From Paenibacillus agricola (GTDB lineage Bacteria; Bacillota; Bacilli; Paenibacillales; NBRC-103111): a stretch of DNA of 64,000 nt. Positions within the stretch are counted from its first letter, which is position 1, and each line of letters opens with the position of its first letter. Positions 18,264 through 26,421 of the stretch are shown in pieces. The stretch is from positions 186,001-250,000 of the forward strand of contig NZ_JAAOIW010000003.1 of assembly GCF_011440305.1 (NCBI RefSeq), given 5' to 3'. A program made the position numbers and the translations under genes. The notes below the pieces were generated by a model. It had not been told where the DNA came from, made no database searches, and saw only the letters and a list, made by a program, of their open reading frames with translations.

Positions 18264-19589
18264 TTACTTAACACCTTTCAAAAGTTTTTCGGCTGCTGTT
18301 TTGAAAGTAGTCAGAGTAGCATTAATATCTTTGTTATCATACATGATCGCTTGCATAGCAGAACGGAACTCTTGAATAATTGGCGTCCACGCCAAATTCT
18401 TATTCGTGTCAATGCCGTATTGAAGCTGATCGTAGGCCACCTGACGATTTGGTTCTTTCGCATACAGTTCTTTAATTTCTTTGGACTCTACCATTTTCTT
18501 TGTGAAAGGCAGGTAACCTGTATCAATAACGAACTGCTGTCCCCCTTGAGGATCTGTCATCAACCAGTTCAGAAACTCCCATGCAGTATCTTTATTTTTG
18601 GAAGAGGCAAACATGGTAACGTTAGCTCCACCGGTAGGATTTGCGAACACTTCATTTTTAGGTAGGAAGGCGGTCTTATAATCAAATTTCACATTTTTTA
18701 GAAATCCTCCAATAGTACCCGTTGATTCAAACAAAATGCCGATTTTCCCTTCAGTGAACATCTGTTTAACGATATTACCTGAGTCCTGAGTCGGCGGATA
18801 GAACAATGCTCCCGTGCTCTGAAGATCTTTTAGGTAACTAAATACTTTGTTCCCTACTCCGGCATCAATAAATTCCATAGTAGTGCCTGCTTCATTAAAG
18901 AATCTGCTCTTGGACTGGGTTATCATTGCTTGGATATACCAATCATCAAACGGCATTGATAGACCTTGGCGTTTATATCCACTGCCATCTTTAATGACGA
19001 GTGCATTGCTAACCGTTTTCAGTTCCTCCCAAGTAGTAGGAATCTTGAGTCCCATTTCATCCAGCATCGTTTTGTTTACATGCATGATCGGAGTGGAACG
19101 GTTCAAAGGCAAGGTAACCAATTTCTTATTGAAGGTAGAGTGACCCATCAGACCTTGAACAAAACCATCTGTGCTTAAATTCGATTTCTTCAGATACGGT
19201 GTCAGATCTTCCAGCACGTCTGCATCTGCAAACAGCTGTACAAAAGAACGCTCCAGCATGCTAACATCTGGTGCAGAACCAGCTGCAGCAGCCTGTTGAA
19301 GCTTAGTAACCACTTCATCGTATGATCCTTGGAAGGTGCCAACAACCTCAATATTAGGATGGGAGTCATTAAAACGTTTAATCATCGCATCTGTAAATTC
19401 ACCGTTTGCCCCTCCCATAGAGTGCCAATACTGAATCGTAGTCTTACCTGCCTTTGCTGGCGTTGCTGCTGGTGCAGCCGGTGATGGAGTGGTTCCCCCA
19501 GTACTGGTTGATTGTGGTGCTGAGCTGCAGCCTGCAAGTACACCAAGCAGCATTGTTGATGCCATAATCATCGTTGCATTTTTTTTCAT
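18264..19589 (-). CDS. ABC sugar-binding lipoprotein (family 1, UgpB/MalE-like), cluster A
   Basis: Extracellular solute-binding lipoprotein, 441 residues. Seen: a signal peptide with lipobox LLGVLAGC (Cys 21), a Ser/Thr/Pro-rich linker to residue 50, then the family 1 fold starting IQYWHSMGG, the motif used by UgpB-type proteins. It delivers substrate to the two permeases encoded directly upstream. GGGAGG precedes the ATG. Its closest relative in the window is the cluster B protein at 37080. The context with a cytosolic GDPD supports a phosphodiester or polyol ligand, which is inference. Confidence 0.9.
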   Translation of the reverse strand: MKKNATMIMASTMLLGVLAGCSSAPQSTSTGGTTPSPAAPAATPAKAGKTTIQYWHSMGGANGEFTDAMIKRFNDSHPNIEVVGTFQGSYDEVVTKLQQAAAAGSAPDVSMLERSFVQLFADADVLEDLTPYLKKSNLSTDGFVQGLMGHSTFNKKLVTLPLNRSTPIMHVNKTMLDEMGLKIPTTWEELKTVSNALVIKDGSGYKRQGLSMPFDDWYIQAMITQSKSRFFNEAGTTMEFIDAGVGNKVFSYLKDLQSTGALFYPPTQDSGNIVKQMFTEGKIGILFESTGTIGGFLKNVKFDYKTAFLPKNEVFANPTGGANVTMFASSKNKDTAWEFLNWLMTDPQGGQQFVIDTGYLPFTKKMVESKEIKELYAKEPNRQVAYDQLQYGIDTNKNLAWTPIIQEFRSAMQAIMYDNKDINATLTTFKTAAEKLLKGVK

Positions 19590-19642
19590 TTTATTCTTCC
19601 TCCCTTATTTGCTTTCATTATTATTCGAAAAGGATTAAACCA

Positions 19643-20473
19643 TTATTTAATCCCGGAATAAACAAATGCCTTAACAATCTGTTTGGAACAAATCAGGTAA
19701 ACGATTAGAATAGGGACAACCAAGACAACGTTACCCGCCATAATAATGTGCCAGTTACTGATGCCTTCCGTCTCTCTAAGCATGGCAATTCCGAGCGTCA
19801 GCGGGCGAACCGAGTTTGAATCCGTCATAACGAGTGGCCAGAAATAATCATTCCAATGACTCACAAAACTGAATAGCGCGATCGTTGCCAATGCTGGCAT
19901 GGACATCGGCATCATGATTTTCCAAATAATCTTGAACTCACTGGCATTGTCCAATTTGGCCGATTCAATAATTTCTTCCGGAATCTGCATGAAATATTGG
20001 CGTAAAAGGAAGATACCAAATGCATTGGACATGAAAGGAATAATTTGCGGCAATAAGGTTTTGATCATTCCCCAATCAGCGAGCATCAGATAAACGGGGA
20101 TGAAGGTTATTTGACTAGGAATCATAAATGCCATGAGTACCATAGCAAATAAGAATTCTTTTCCTACAAACTTATATTTGGCAAAGGCATAACCAGCCGG
20201 TATCATCACAGCAAACTGCAAAACAATAATGGCAAGTGTGACGATAATCGAGTTTTGGGCATAGGTCAGGAAGGGACCCGCACTCATGGCAGTCACAAAA
20301 TTGATCCATTGAGGTATTGCTGGAATCATGGTCGGAGGTATTGTCAAGGTCTCCTGAATAGTCTGCAGCGATGTGGAAATCATCCATAAGAATGGAAAAA
20401 CGAAAATTGCGAGAACTACTAATTTAAGCAAAGTATTTAGTGTCGAGCATAGGTGCTTAAGTTCAAATGTCAT
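19643..20473 (-). CDS. ABC sugar permease, MalG/UgpE type, cluster A
   Basis: Inner membrane permease of 276 residues with six predicted helices. The coupling-helix motif is EEIIESAKLDNASEFKIIWKI near residues 165-185, in the EAA-loop position that docks on the ATPase. It lies between the MalF-type permease (39 bp upstream) and the binding protein (53 bp downstream) and forms the transmembrane pore with the former. Confidence 0.9.
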   Translation of the reverse strand: MTFELKHLCSTLNTLLKLVVLAIFVFPFLWMISTSLQTIQETLTIPPTMIPAIPQWINFVTAMSAGPFLTYAQNSIIVTLAIIVLQFAVMIPAGYAFAKYKFVGKEFLFAMVLMAFMIPSQITFIPVYLMLADWGMIKTLLPQIIPFMSNAFGIFLLRQYFMQIPEEIIESAKLDNASEFKIIWKIMMPMSMPALATIALFSFVSHWNDYFWPLVMTDSNSVRPLTLGIAMLRETEGISNWHIIMAGNVVLVVPILIVYLICSKQIVKAFVYSGIK

Positions 20474-20511
20474 GAATCGTCAAACCCCCTTTCTCTGGGT
20501 AAACCAGGTAT

Positions 20512-21390
20512 TTATTGATAATGAACCTTTTTTGAAAGCAAACGGAAGTAGATAAATGTAAGAACTCCAATAATAGCCATCAATACAACTCCCGATGCAG
20601 AAGCGAAACCAATATTATTGGTTCTAAAGCTATAAATATAATAAACCAATGTACTGGTTGCATTATTGGGCCCCCCACCTGTCATGATTCTGACAGTATC
20701 AAAAACCTTAAAGGAACCAATCGTCATAATGATTAGGATGAAAAACAGCTGCGGTGAAATTAAGGGCAACGTTATTTTGAAAAACACCTTGAACTTCTTG
20801 GCATTATCCAGTGCAGCCGCTTCATAGATGCTTGGTGGTATGCTTTGGAGAGCAGCCACTATGATCAAAGTATAATAACCTACACTGTGCCATGCAGAGA
20901 CAATAATGATGGATATCATAGCCGTCTTAGAGCTCTGCAGCCATTGGGATGTCGGTAGACCGAGAGCCTTTAAAACAAAGTTGAGAAGACCCAGGTTGGG
21001 CTCCATCAGCCAGAGCCATACAAGAGCAATAGACACAATGGAGATGATATGTGGCGTGAATAAGCCAGCTTGCACAATGCTGTTAAACTTGCTCTGTTTG
21101 CTAAGCCATATAGCAAACAGCAGAGAGATAACCATCGTCAATATAACAACACCAATGGTGTAAACAAACGTATTGCCCAGTGCTTTGTAAAAGTCTTCTC
21201 GCATGAAGACCTCTTTGTAATTGTCTAAACCAATGAATGTGCTTTTAGCCTTATTCATTAGGTTATATTTAAAAAGGCTTAAGTAAATCAAATACATCAT
21301 CGGGTAAATGACAAATGTAAAAATACCTATCATGGCGGGTAACACCATGAGATAAGGACGGAGCCGAATTAACATCGGTTTTTTATCCAT
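20512..21390 (-). CDS. ABC sugar permease, MalF/UgpA type, cluster A
   Basis: A 292-residue membrane permease with six helices. The EAA loop is seen as SIYEAAALDNAKKFKVFFKI near residues 190-210, and the GGGPNNATSTLVYYIY block near 237 is typical of UgpA/MalF-like short permeases. AGAGG precedes the ATG. It starts 4 bp after the ATPase gene, so the two are coupled. Confidence 0.9.
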   Translation of the reverse strand: MDKKPMLIRLRPYLMVLPAMIGIFTFVIYPMMYLIYLSLFKYNLMNKAKSTFIGLDNYKEVFMREDFYKALGNTFVYTIGVVILTMVISLLFAIWLSKQSKFNSIVQAGLFTPHIISIVSIALVWLWLMEPNLGLLNFVLKALGLPTSQWLQSSKTAMISIIIVSAWHSVGYYTLIIVAALQSIPPSIYEAAALDNAKKFKVFFKITLPLISPQLFFILIIMTIGSFKVFDTVRIMTGGGPNNATSTLVYYIYSFRTNNIGFASASGVVLMAIIGVLTFIYFRLLSKKVHYQ

Positions 21391-21394
21391 ACGC

Positions 21395-22438
21395 TCAACC
21401 TCTTCTCAAAGCTTCTAGGTAGTTATTGAAGCGTGCATCTTCCTCACCAATACGGTTTCCATCTGACTCAAAGAAAAACATTTTATTGGCTGCGACTTCT
21501 AAATATACATCTTGGTCCACGGTGAAATTATCTTGGATACATTTAATCATATAAGAACTGTTTTTGTATTTCACTTGATAGACCGTCTCTGACCCGAGCA
21601 TTTCCCTGGTGGCAATAACTCCGCGGATGGAAAAGTGCTGCCCGCTAGGTTCATTGGATAAAACTGCGCTTTCCGGGCGAAATCCGAACTTGATTCCTGC
21701 TACACCCAAGTCATCAATATTCATCGGTGGAACTCCGATGAACTCAGCAGCAAACATGTTGCTCGGCTTCCGATACATGATCTCCGGTGGTGCTTCCTGT
21801 TGAATAAGCCCTTTATTCATCAGGACGATCGTATCAGCCATAGACATGGCTTCTACTTGGTCATGCGTTACATAAACAAAAGTGGTACCCAGTTTTTTAT
21901 GCAGTTCGATGAGCTCAATGCGCATCTGTACCCTGAGTTTGGCATCCAAATTGGACAACGGCTCATCCATCAGAAACACCGATGGCTGTTTAACCATAGC
22001 GCGGGCCAGTGCGACACGCTGTCTTTGGCCGCCGGATAATGTCGATGGTTTGCGGTCCAGGTATTCGGACAGCCCCACCGTAGCGCTGATGGATTCCACC
22101 AAGCCGGTTCTTTCTGCTTTGGGAACCTTATTATTTTTCAAGCCGAATTCAATGTTCTCTCTAACCGACATCGTAGGGTAGATCGCATAGTTCTGGAACA
22201 CCATGGCAACCCCTCTTTGACCCGGTGGAATCTTTGTTACATCCTTGCCATTGATAAGCACTGAACCGGATGTCTGAGGATCGATTCCAGCAATCATGCG
22301 AAGAAGTGTCGTTTTCCCGCAACCTGATGGACCTACCAAAACGGTAAACTTACCGTCTTCAATCTTTAAATCCAAGTCTTTAATAACATCATGTTTATCA
22401 AATGACTTCGTAACCTTCACAAACTCTATAGATGCCAA
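21395..22438 (-). CDS. ABC transporter ATPase, UgpC/MalK type, cluster A
   Basis: A 347-residue ATP-binding subunit. Seen: Walker A GPSGCGKTT near residue 37, Q loop FQNYAIYP, signature LSGGQRQR near 133, Walker B VFLMDEPLSNLDAK, H loop VTHDQ, then a C-terminal regulatory OB-fold (from about 235). It starts with TTG, 8 bp after GGAGG. Having its own ATPase distinguishes clusters A and B from the third system at 59974. It lies between the polyol dehydrogenase and the permeases. Confidence 0.92.
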   Translation of the reverse strand: MASIEFVKVTKSFDKHDVIKDLDLKIEDGKFTVLVGPSGCGKTTLLRMIAGIDPQTSGSVLINGKDVTKIPPGQRGVAMVFQNYAIYPTMSVRENIEFGLKNNKVPKAERTGLVESISATVGLSEYLDRKPSTLSGGQRQRVALARAMVKQPSVFLMDEPLSNLDAKLRVQMRIELIELHKKLGTTFVYVTHDQVEAMSMADTIVLMNKGLIQQEAPPEIMYRKPSNMFAAEFIGVPPMNIDDLGVAGIKFGFRPESAVLSNEPSGQHFSIRGVIATREMLGSETVYQVKYKNSSYMIKCIQDNFTVDQDVYLEVAANKMFFFESDGNRIGEEDARFNNYLEALRRG

Positions 22439-22466
22439 CTTGACTCCTCCTCAGTGTAGTAAAACT

Positions 22467-23546
22467 TCAGTTGTTATTGCTTCTCTCTACGTCTTCTCTG
22501 TTAGGATAAACCATCACCTTGATACTTTTATCCTTTTGTTGTATTGCTACATCTATTGCCTTCTGAATATCGTCAAGAGCAAACTTATGGGTGATGGTAT
22601 CGCGCAAATCGATATCACTATTTTTCAGAGCTTGAATGGCGGCGGGATACGTGTTTGCATACCGGAACACACCGTAAACATCCAATTCCGAATCGATTAA
22701 GAGATTCATGTCCATTGGAATTTGCTCAACCGTTGGCAAGCCTATATATACAATACGTCCACCGCGGTTGACTAAGCGAATCGTATCGGAGATGGCTTGA
22801 CTATTTCCTGACGATTCGATGATGACATCGATGCCATCGCCTCCTGTGAGAAGTGAGAGCCGCTCGGACATATTGCCTTCCAAAGGATTAATAACAGCTG
22901 TTGCACCAAGCTTAAGCGCCATTTCCCTCCGAAACGGCACAATGTCGGAAGCAATGATCTCTGTAACGCCAAACAGTTTCGCCGCTTGAATGCCCAATAA
23001 ACCAATTGGACCTAACCCAAGTATCAAAACACGGTCGGATGGCGCCACCCTGCCTCTTTTCATCGCATGGAAACCGACTGATAGCGGTTCCAAAAGTGCT
23101 CCTTCCTCATAACTCATTCCTTCCGAAAGTTTGAACAAAAAATCGCTGCGGATGGCAACATATTCAGCCCAAGCCCCGTCAACGGGAGGCGTAGCCATGA
23201 ATATAACCTCCGGACATAGGTTATAGCGCCCAGACTTGCAGAAATTGCAGCGACCACATGTCACCCCCGGCTCAACAGCCACTCTGTCACCAATAGTGAC
23301 ATTCGTTACCTGATCACCAATCTGGATAACTTCTCCTGCAAGCTCATGACCTAAAATAATAGGTCGGTCCACCACATACCTGCCGATCTTCCCATGCTCA
23401 TAATAATGGATATCCGAACCACAAACACCGATACAATAAACCTTTATCAAAGCTTCGTACGGACCTGGGACCGGTCTTTTCACTTCTTTAATAGTTATGT
23501 TTAACGGCTTTTCCAAAACTGCGGCATTCATCATGGATTCACTCAT
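22467..23546 (-). CDS. Sorbitol/xylitol dehydrogenase-like zinc enzyme
   Basis: NAD-dependent polyol 2-dehydrogenase of the L-iditol/xylitol dehydrogenase family. Seen: GVCGSDIHYYEHGKIG near residue 42 with catalytic Cys, GHELAGEV near 67, CGRCNFCKSGRYNLC zinc cluster near 97-111, LEPLSVGFHAMKRG and the Rossmann GLGPIG. The SDIHYYEHG sequence is characteristic of polyol dehydrogenases. I prefer ATG 23546 (7 bp after AAAGGAGT). It follows the ribokinase gene by 16 bp. In the operon it would make the ketose that the kinase then phosphorylates. Confidence 0.88.
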   Translation of the reverse strand: MSESMMNAAVLEKPLNITIKEVKRPVPGPYEALIKVYCIGVCGSDIHYYEHGKIGRYVVDRPIILGHELAGEVIQIGDQVTNVTIGDRVAVEPGVTCGRCNFCKSGRYNLCPEVIFMATPPVDGAWAEYVAIRSDFLFKLSEGMSYEEGALLEPLSVGFHAMKRGRVAPSDRVLILGLGPIGLLGIQAAKLFGVTEIIASDIVPFRREMALKLGATAVINPLEGNMSERLSLLTGGDGIDVIIESSGNSQAISDTIRLVNRGGRIVYIGLPTVEQIPMDMNLLIDSELDVYGVFRYANTYPAAIQALKNSDIDLRDTITHKFALDDIQKAIDVAIQQKDKSIKVMVYPNREDVERSNNN

Positions 23547-23562
23547 ATTCATACTCCTTTTA

Positions 23563-24504
23563 CTAATGACTCAGGTAATGTTTTAAATTTCTTGAAGCAC
23601 AAAATATATTGACTTCTTCCAATGTAGGAATACCGTCTTGAGCATCTAATTTGGTAACCTTTAAAGCGCTTACAATTGTCGCGAATTTTGCGGCGCTTAC
23701 CAGGCTTTCACCATCAGCCATCGCGCAAGCCAACGCCCCCGCAAATGAATCTCCCGCAGCTACCGTATCAACTGCCTTAACCTGGATTGCCTCAATGTAC
23801 TCCCAAGCTCCATCCCAGTATACGAGCGATCCCATCTCAGCCATTTTGATAATTGATCTTGCCACACCCACTCTTTTGTCCAAAAACCTTGCGGCATCAA
23901 GAGCCGATTGAATGTCGATAACATCAATCCCTGTTATACATTTGGCTTCCTGACGATTTGGAATGATGATATCCGCATATTTCAATACATTCAAATTAAT
24001 ACCTTCAGCTGGTGCGGGATCCAATATAACAGTCACCCCATACTCTCGGGCTTTAACCATTGCATGAGTAGCAGTCACCTCAGGAACTTCCAATTGTACA
24101 AGAAGCACCTTGCTATTCTTAATCCATTCACTGCAGCCATCAACATCCATAGCATTTAACTCTTCATTAGCACCCTTTACAACAAGCATTGTATTCTGAG
24201 CGGACTCATCAATGGTTACGAGCACAGCCCCAGTTTTCTTGGACACAGACCTTTTAATAAAGCTGATATTCACAAGGTTACCGTCCAACTTTTCGATCAA
24301 ACGGTCACCGAACTCATCTTTCCCAACACACCCTACGAGGATAGCTTCCTTTCCCAATTTGGCACATGCCGTTGCTTGATTAGCTCCTTTTCCGCCAGGT
24401 GAAAACCGAATTTCGTTGCCAAATATCGTATCGCCGCGACAAGGATAATGGTCTGTTAGAATCACAATATCCATATTGATGCTGCCGACTACAGTAATAG
24501 TCAC
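23563..24504 (-). CDS. rbsK: Ribokinase (PfkB family)
   Basis: Phosphorylates a pentose or ketopentose at the 5-position. Seen: VVGSINMDIV at the N-terminus, the substrate-binding SPGGKGANQATACAKLG near residues 35-51 and the C-terminal anion-hole motif DTVAAGDSFAGALA near 245-258. These fit RbsK better than other PfkB kinases. I prefer GTG 24504, 9 bp after GGGAGG. The neighbouring epimerase and polyol dehydrogenase suggest the real substrate could be ribulose or another ketose rather than ribose; no ribose transporter or RbsD lies nearby. Confidence 0.82.
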   Translation of the reverse strand: MTITVVGSINMDIVILTDHYPCRGDTIFGNEIRFSPGGKGANQATACAKLGKEAILVGCVGKDEFGDRLIEKLDGNLVNISFIKRSVSKKTGAVLVTIDESAQNTMLVVKGANEELNAMDVDGCSEWIKNSKVLLVQLEVPEVTATHAMVKAREYGVTVILDPAPAEGINLNVLKYADIIIPNRQEAKCITGIDVIDIQSALDAARFLDKRVGVARSIIKMAEMGSLVYWDGAWEYIEAIQVKAVDTVAAGDSFAGALACAMADGESLVSAAKFATIVSALKVTKLDAQDGIPTLEEVNIFCASRNLKHYLSH

Positions 24505-24531
24505 ATCATACATCCTCCCTCAGTAGATCTG

Positions 24532-25194
24532 CTATTGATGGCAATACTCCCTCAAATCCGCGACTGCCTGCTCCAATTTCACATCCGGAAGGAATAAACT
24601 TGAAGTTCCACATACCAACATGTCAGCCCCATTCTCAATAACCAGAGGAATGTTAGCTAAGCTGATATTTCCATCCACCTGAATGGATATATCCAAATTA
24701 TTCGCATTAATTTTATGTCTCAAATCGGCTATTTTCCCCAATGTGCTTGGAATAAATTTCTGGCCTGCAAATCCCGGATTAACGGTCATTAAGCATACAT
24801 AATCTACAGAATCCCAAACGTAGTCTAACATACAGAGAGGCGTTGATGGGTTTAGAGCAACGCCCGCCTTCAGGTTTCGATCCCGTATAGATTGAAGCAC
24901 TCTCTGCAAATGTAATTTAGATTCTGCATGAACCGAGATCATATCGGCTCCAGCATCTGCAAACATGTCTATAAATCTTTCTGGTTCTTCAACCATTAGA
25001 TGTACATCGAAAGGTATGCTTGTTTGAGGACGTAACCTCTTCAGCATATCGGGTCCCATACTAAAGTTAGGAACAAAACTTCCATCCATAATATCAAAAT
25101 GAAAAAAGTCAACATTGCCCCGATTCAAAATTTGAACGGATTCTACCAAGTGCCCTAAATCAGCACACATTAAAGAAGGTCCTATCTTCGCCAT
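24532..25194 (-). CDS. Ribulose-phosphate 3-epimerase family enzyme (Rpe/AlsE-like)
   Basis: A 220-residue TIM barrel that epimerises a ketose phosphate at C3. Seen: IGPSLMCADL at the N-terminus, HFDIMDGSFVPN near residue 34 (metal His and Asp), DVHLMVEEP near 66, MTVNPGFAGQKF near 140 and QVDGNIS near 176. SLMCADL is between Rpe (SILSAD) and allulose-6-phosphate epimerase (SLMCMDL). ATG 25194 has AAGGAG 8 bp upstream. It is the first gene after the promoter at 25277-25305 and is likely co-transcribed with rbsK. Confidence 0.85.
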   Translation of the reverse strand: MAKIGPSLMCADLGHLVESVQILNRGNVDFFHFDIMDGSFVPNFSMGPDMLKRLRPQTSIPFDVHLMVEEPERFIDMFADAGADMISVHAESKLHLQRVLQSIRDRNLKAGVALNPSTPLCMLDYVWDSVDYVCLMTVNPGFAGQKFIPSTLGKIADLRHKINANNLDISIQVDGNISLANIPLVIENGADMLVCGTSSLFLPDVKLEQAVADLREYCHQ

Positions 25195-25264
25195 TCCACG
25201 CACTCCTTCTGTCTGTTTCAAAAGAATGAACTGTCCAATTCAATAAATATATCTTTGAACTAAA

Positions 25265-25305
25265 CCGGATATCAGGATTATACATCATTAATTATCCGAT
25301 ATCAA
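25265..25305 (-). promoter_or_regulatory. Sigma-A promoter of cluster A flanked by TGATATC direct repeats
   Basis: Minus strand: -35 TTGATA (25305-25300), 17 bp spacer, -10 TATAAT (25282-25277). TGATATCGG overlaps the -35 and TGATATCCGG lies near the start point, 30 bp apart on the same strand. Paired direct sites bracketing the core promoter fit a DeoR-type repressor, most simply the one encoded at 25342. The promoter call is strong; the repressor link is inferred. Confidence 0.7.
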
Positions 25306-25341
25306 CATTTATATTTTTGAAACGAAGAATAAATTGTGGAA

Positions 25342-26136
25342 TCAGTTGACTACTACGACATTAATATCACTTGACTCCATGTCTTGTAATGCTTCTGTCG
25401 GCACATTACTATCTGTTACAAGTGTATCTATTTCTTCCAATCCTATTAATCGGACCAAAGACTTTCTTTGGAATTTGCTGCTGTCGGCTAATAAAATTAG
25501 ATGATCCGATATGGAAACTATACTTTTTTTTAATTGAACATGCGCTTCGTACGGCTCGCTGATCCCTCTCTGCAAATCAAAACCTTGGCAGGAGAAAAAA
25601 AACTTATCCACATGGTATCCCTCCACCATTTTCTCAGATGGCGCACCCGTATTGCTTAATGAATGTCTATCTACGTAACCACCGATCAGAAATATTTGAA
25701 CATTCGGTTTTTTGACCAATTCGTAGGCGATGGCGATGGAATAAGTTATGACTGTAACCTCCAGGTTTGGGAGGTGTTTAGCCAACTGAAGGCAGGTTGT
25801 GCTGGCGTCAAGCGCGATAACATCCCCATCCTTAACCAGGGTTGCCGCGTACTCGCCAATTGACCTTTTTTCGTCAGCTTGGACTAATTCCCTTTGGAGT
25901 ACAGGCAGTTCAGGGCCTTCTTTACGGTTTAGCACGGCTCCTCCATGCGTTCGAAGAAGCGACCCTTCACTCTCCAGCCGTTCCAAATCACGTCGAATCG
26001 TTTCCTCGGTTACTCCGAATTTTTTGCTCAAATCAGATACACGAACTGCCCCTGAATCCTCCAACAGATTTAATATTTCCTTTTTTCGGTCATTTCCTGC
26101 TAATGACTCTGTTTTTTTGTTTGTATTGTTTTCCAC
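25342..26136 (-). CDS. DeoR/GlpR-family transcriptional regulator, cluster A
   Basis: Repressor of sugar catabolism with an N-terminal winged helix (RVSDLSKKFGVTEETIRRDL, then LRTHGGAV) and a C-terminal effector domain (DGDVIALDASTTCLQLAKHL; DKFFFSCQGFD). It lies upstream of the epimerase-kinase-transporter genes and separate from them by a promoter-containing gap of about 145 bp. GTG 26136 with AGGTG upstream is my preferred start; GTG 26145 is possible. It should respond to a sugar phosphate made by the pathway, as known for the family. Confidence 0.88.
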   Translation of the reverse strand: MENNTNKKTESLAGNDRKKEILNLLEDSGAVRVSDLSKKFGVTEETIRRDLERLESEGSLLRTHGGAVLNRKEGPELPVLQRELVQADEKRSIGEYAATLVKDGDVIALDASTTCLQLAKHLPNLEVTVITYSIAIAYELVKKPNVQIFLIGGYVDRHSLSNTGAPSEKMVEGYHVDKFFFSCQGFDLQRGISEPYEAHVQLKKSIVSISDHLILLADSSKFQRKSLVRLIGLEEIDTLVTDSNVPTEALQDMESSDINVVVVN

Positions 26137-26300
26137 ATTTATCACCTATCCTCTATGTTCAGTAGGGTTATTAACCTTCATAATCTTCTTTTCACATCGT
26201 TTTAGGACCGATTGCAAAGATTACTATTCAACTATTTTACTTCATCTTTGAATGAACAGCAATCATATGACTAATAAGCAAATATAAAACCACATATTTT

Positions 26301-26358
26301 GGACATATGTCCGAAAACAAACAATTGATTGGACAATTCCAATGCTCTGAAGTAATAT
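26301..26358 (+). promoter_or_regulatory. Promoter of the propeller genes with two palindromes
   Basis: Plus strand TTGGAC (26329-26334), 18 bp, TAATAT (26353-26358) form a plausible promoter for the gene at 26422. Palindromes GGACATATGTCC (26301-26312) and ATTGGACAATTCCAAT (26328-26343) lie at and just above the -35, suitable for a repressor or activator. The bound protein is unknown; the DeoR regulator encoded opposite is one candidate. Confidence 0.5.
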
Positions 26359-26421
26359 GAAAATGCTTACATTTGTTGATATTGTGAAGGAAGAAGAAGC
26401 TCAATTATTAGGAGGATGGGA

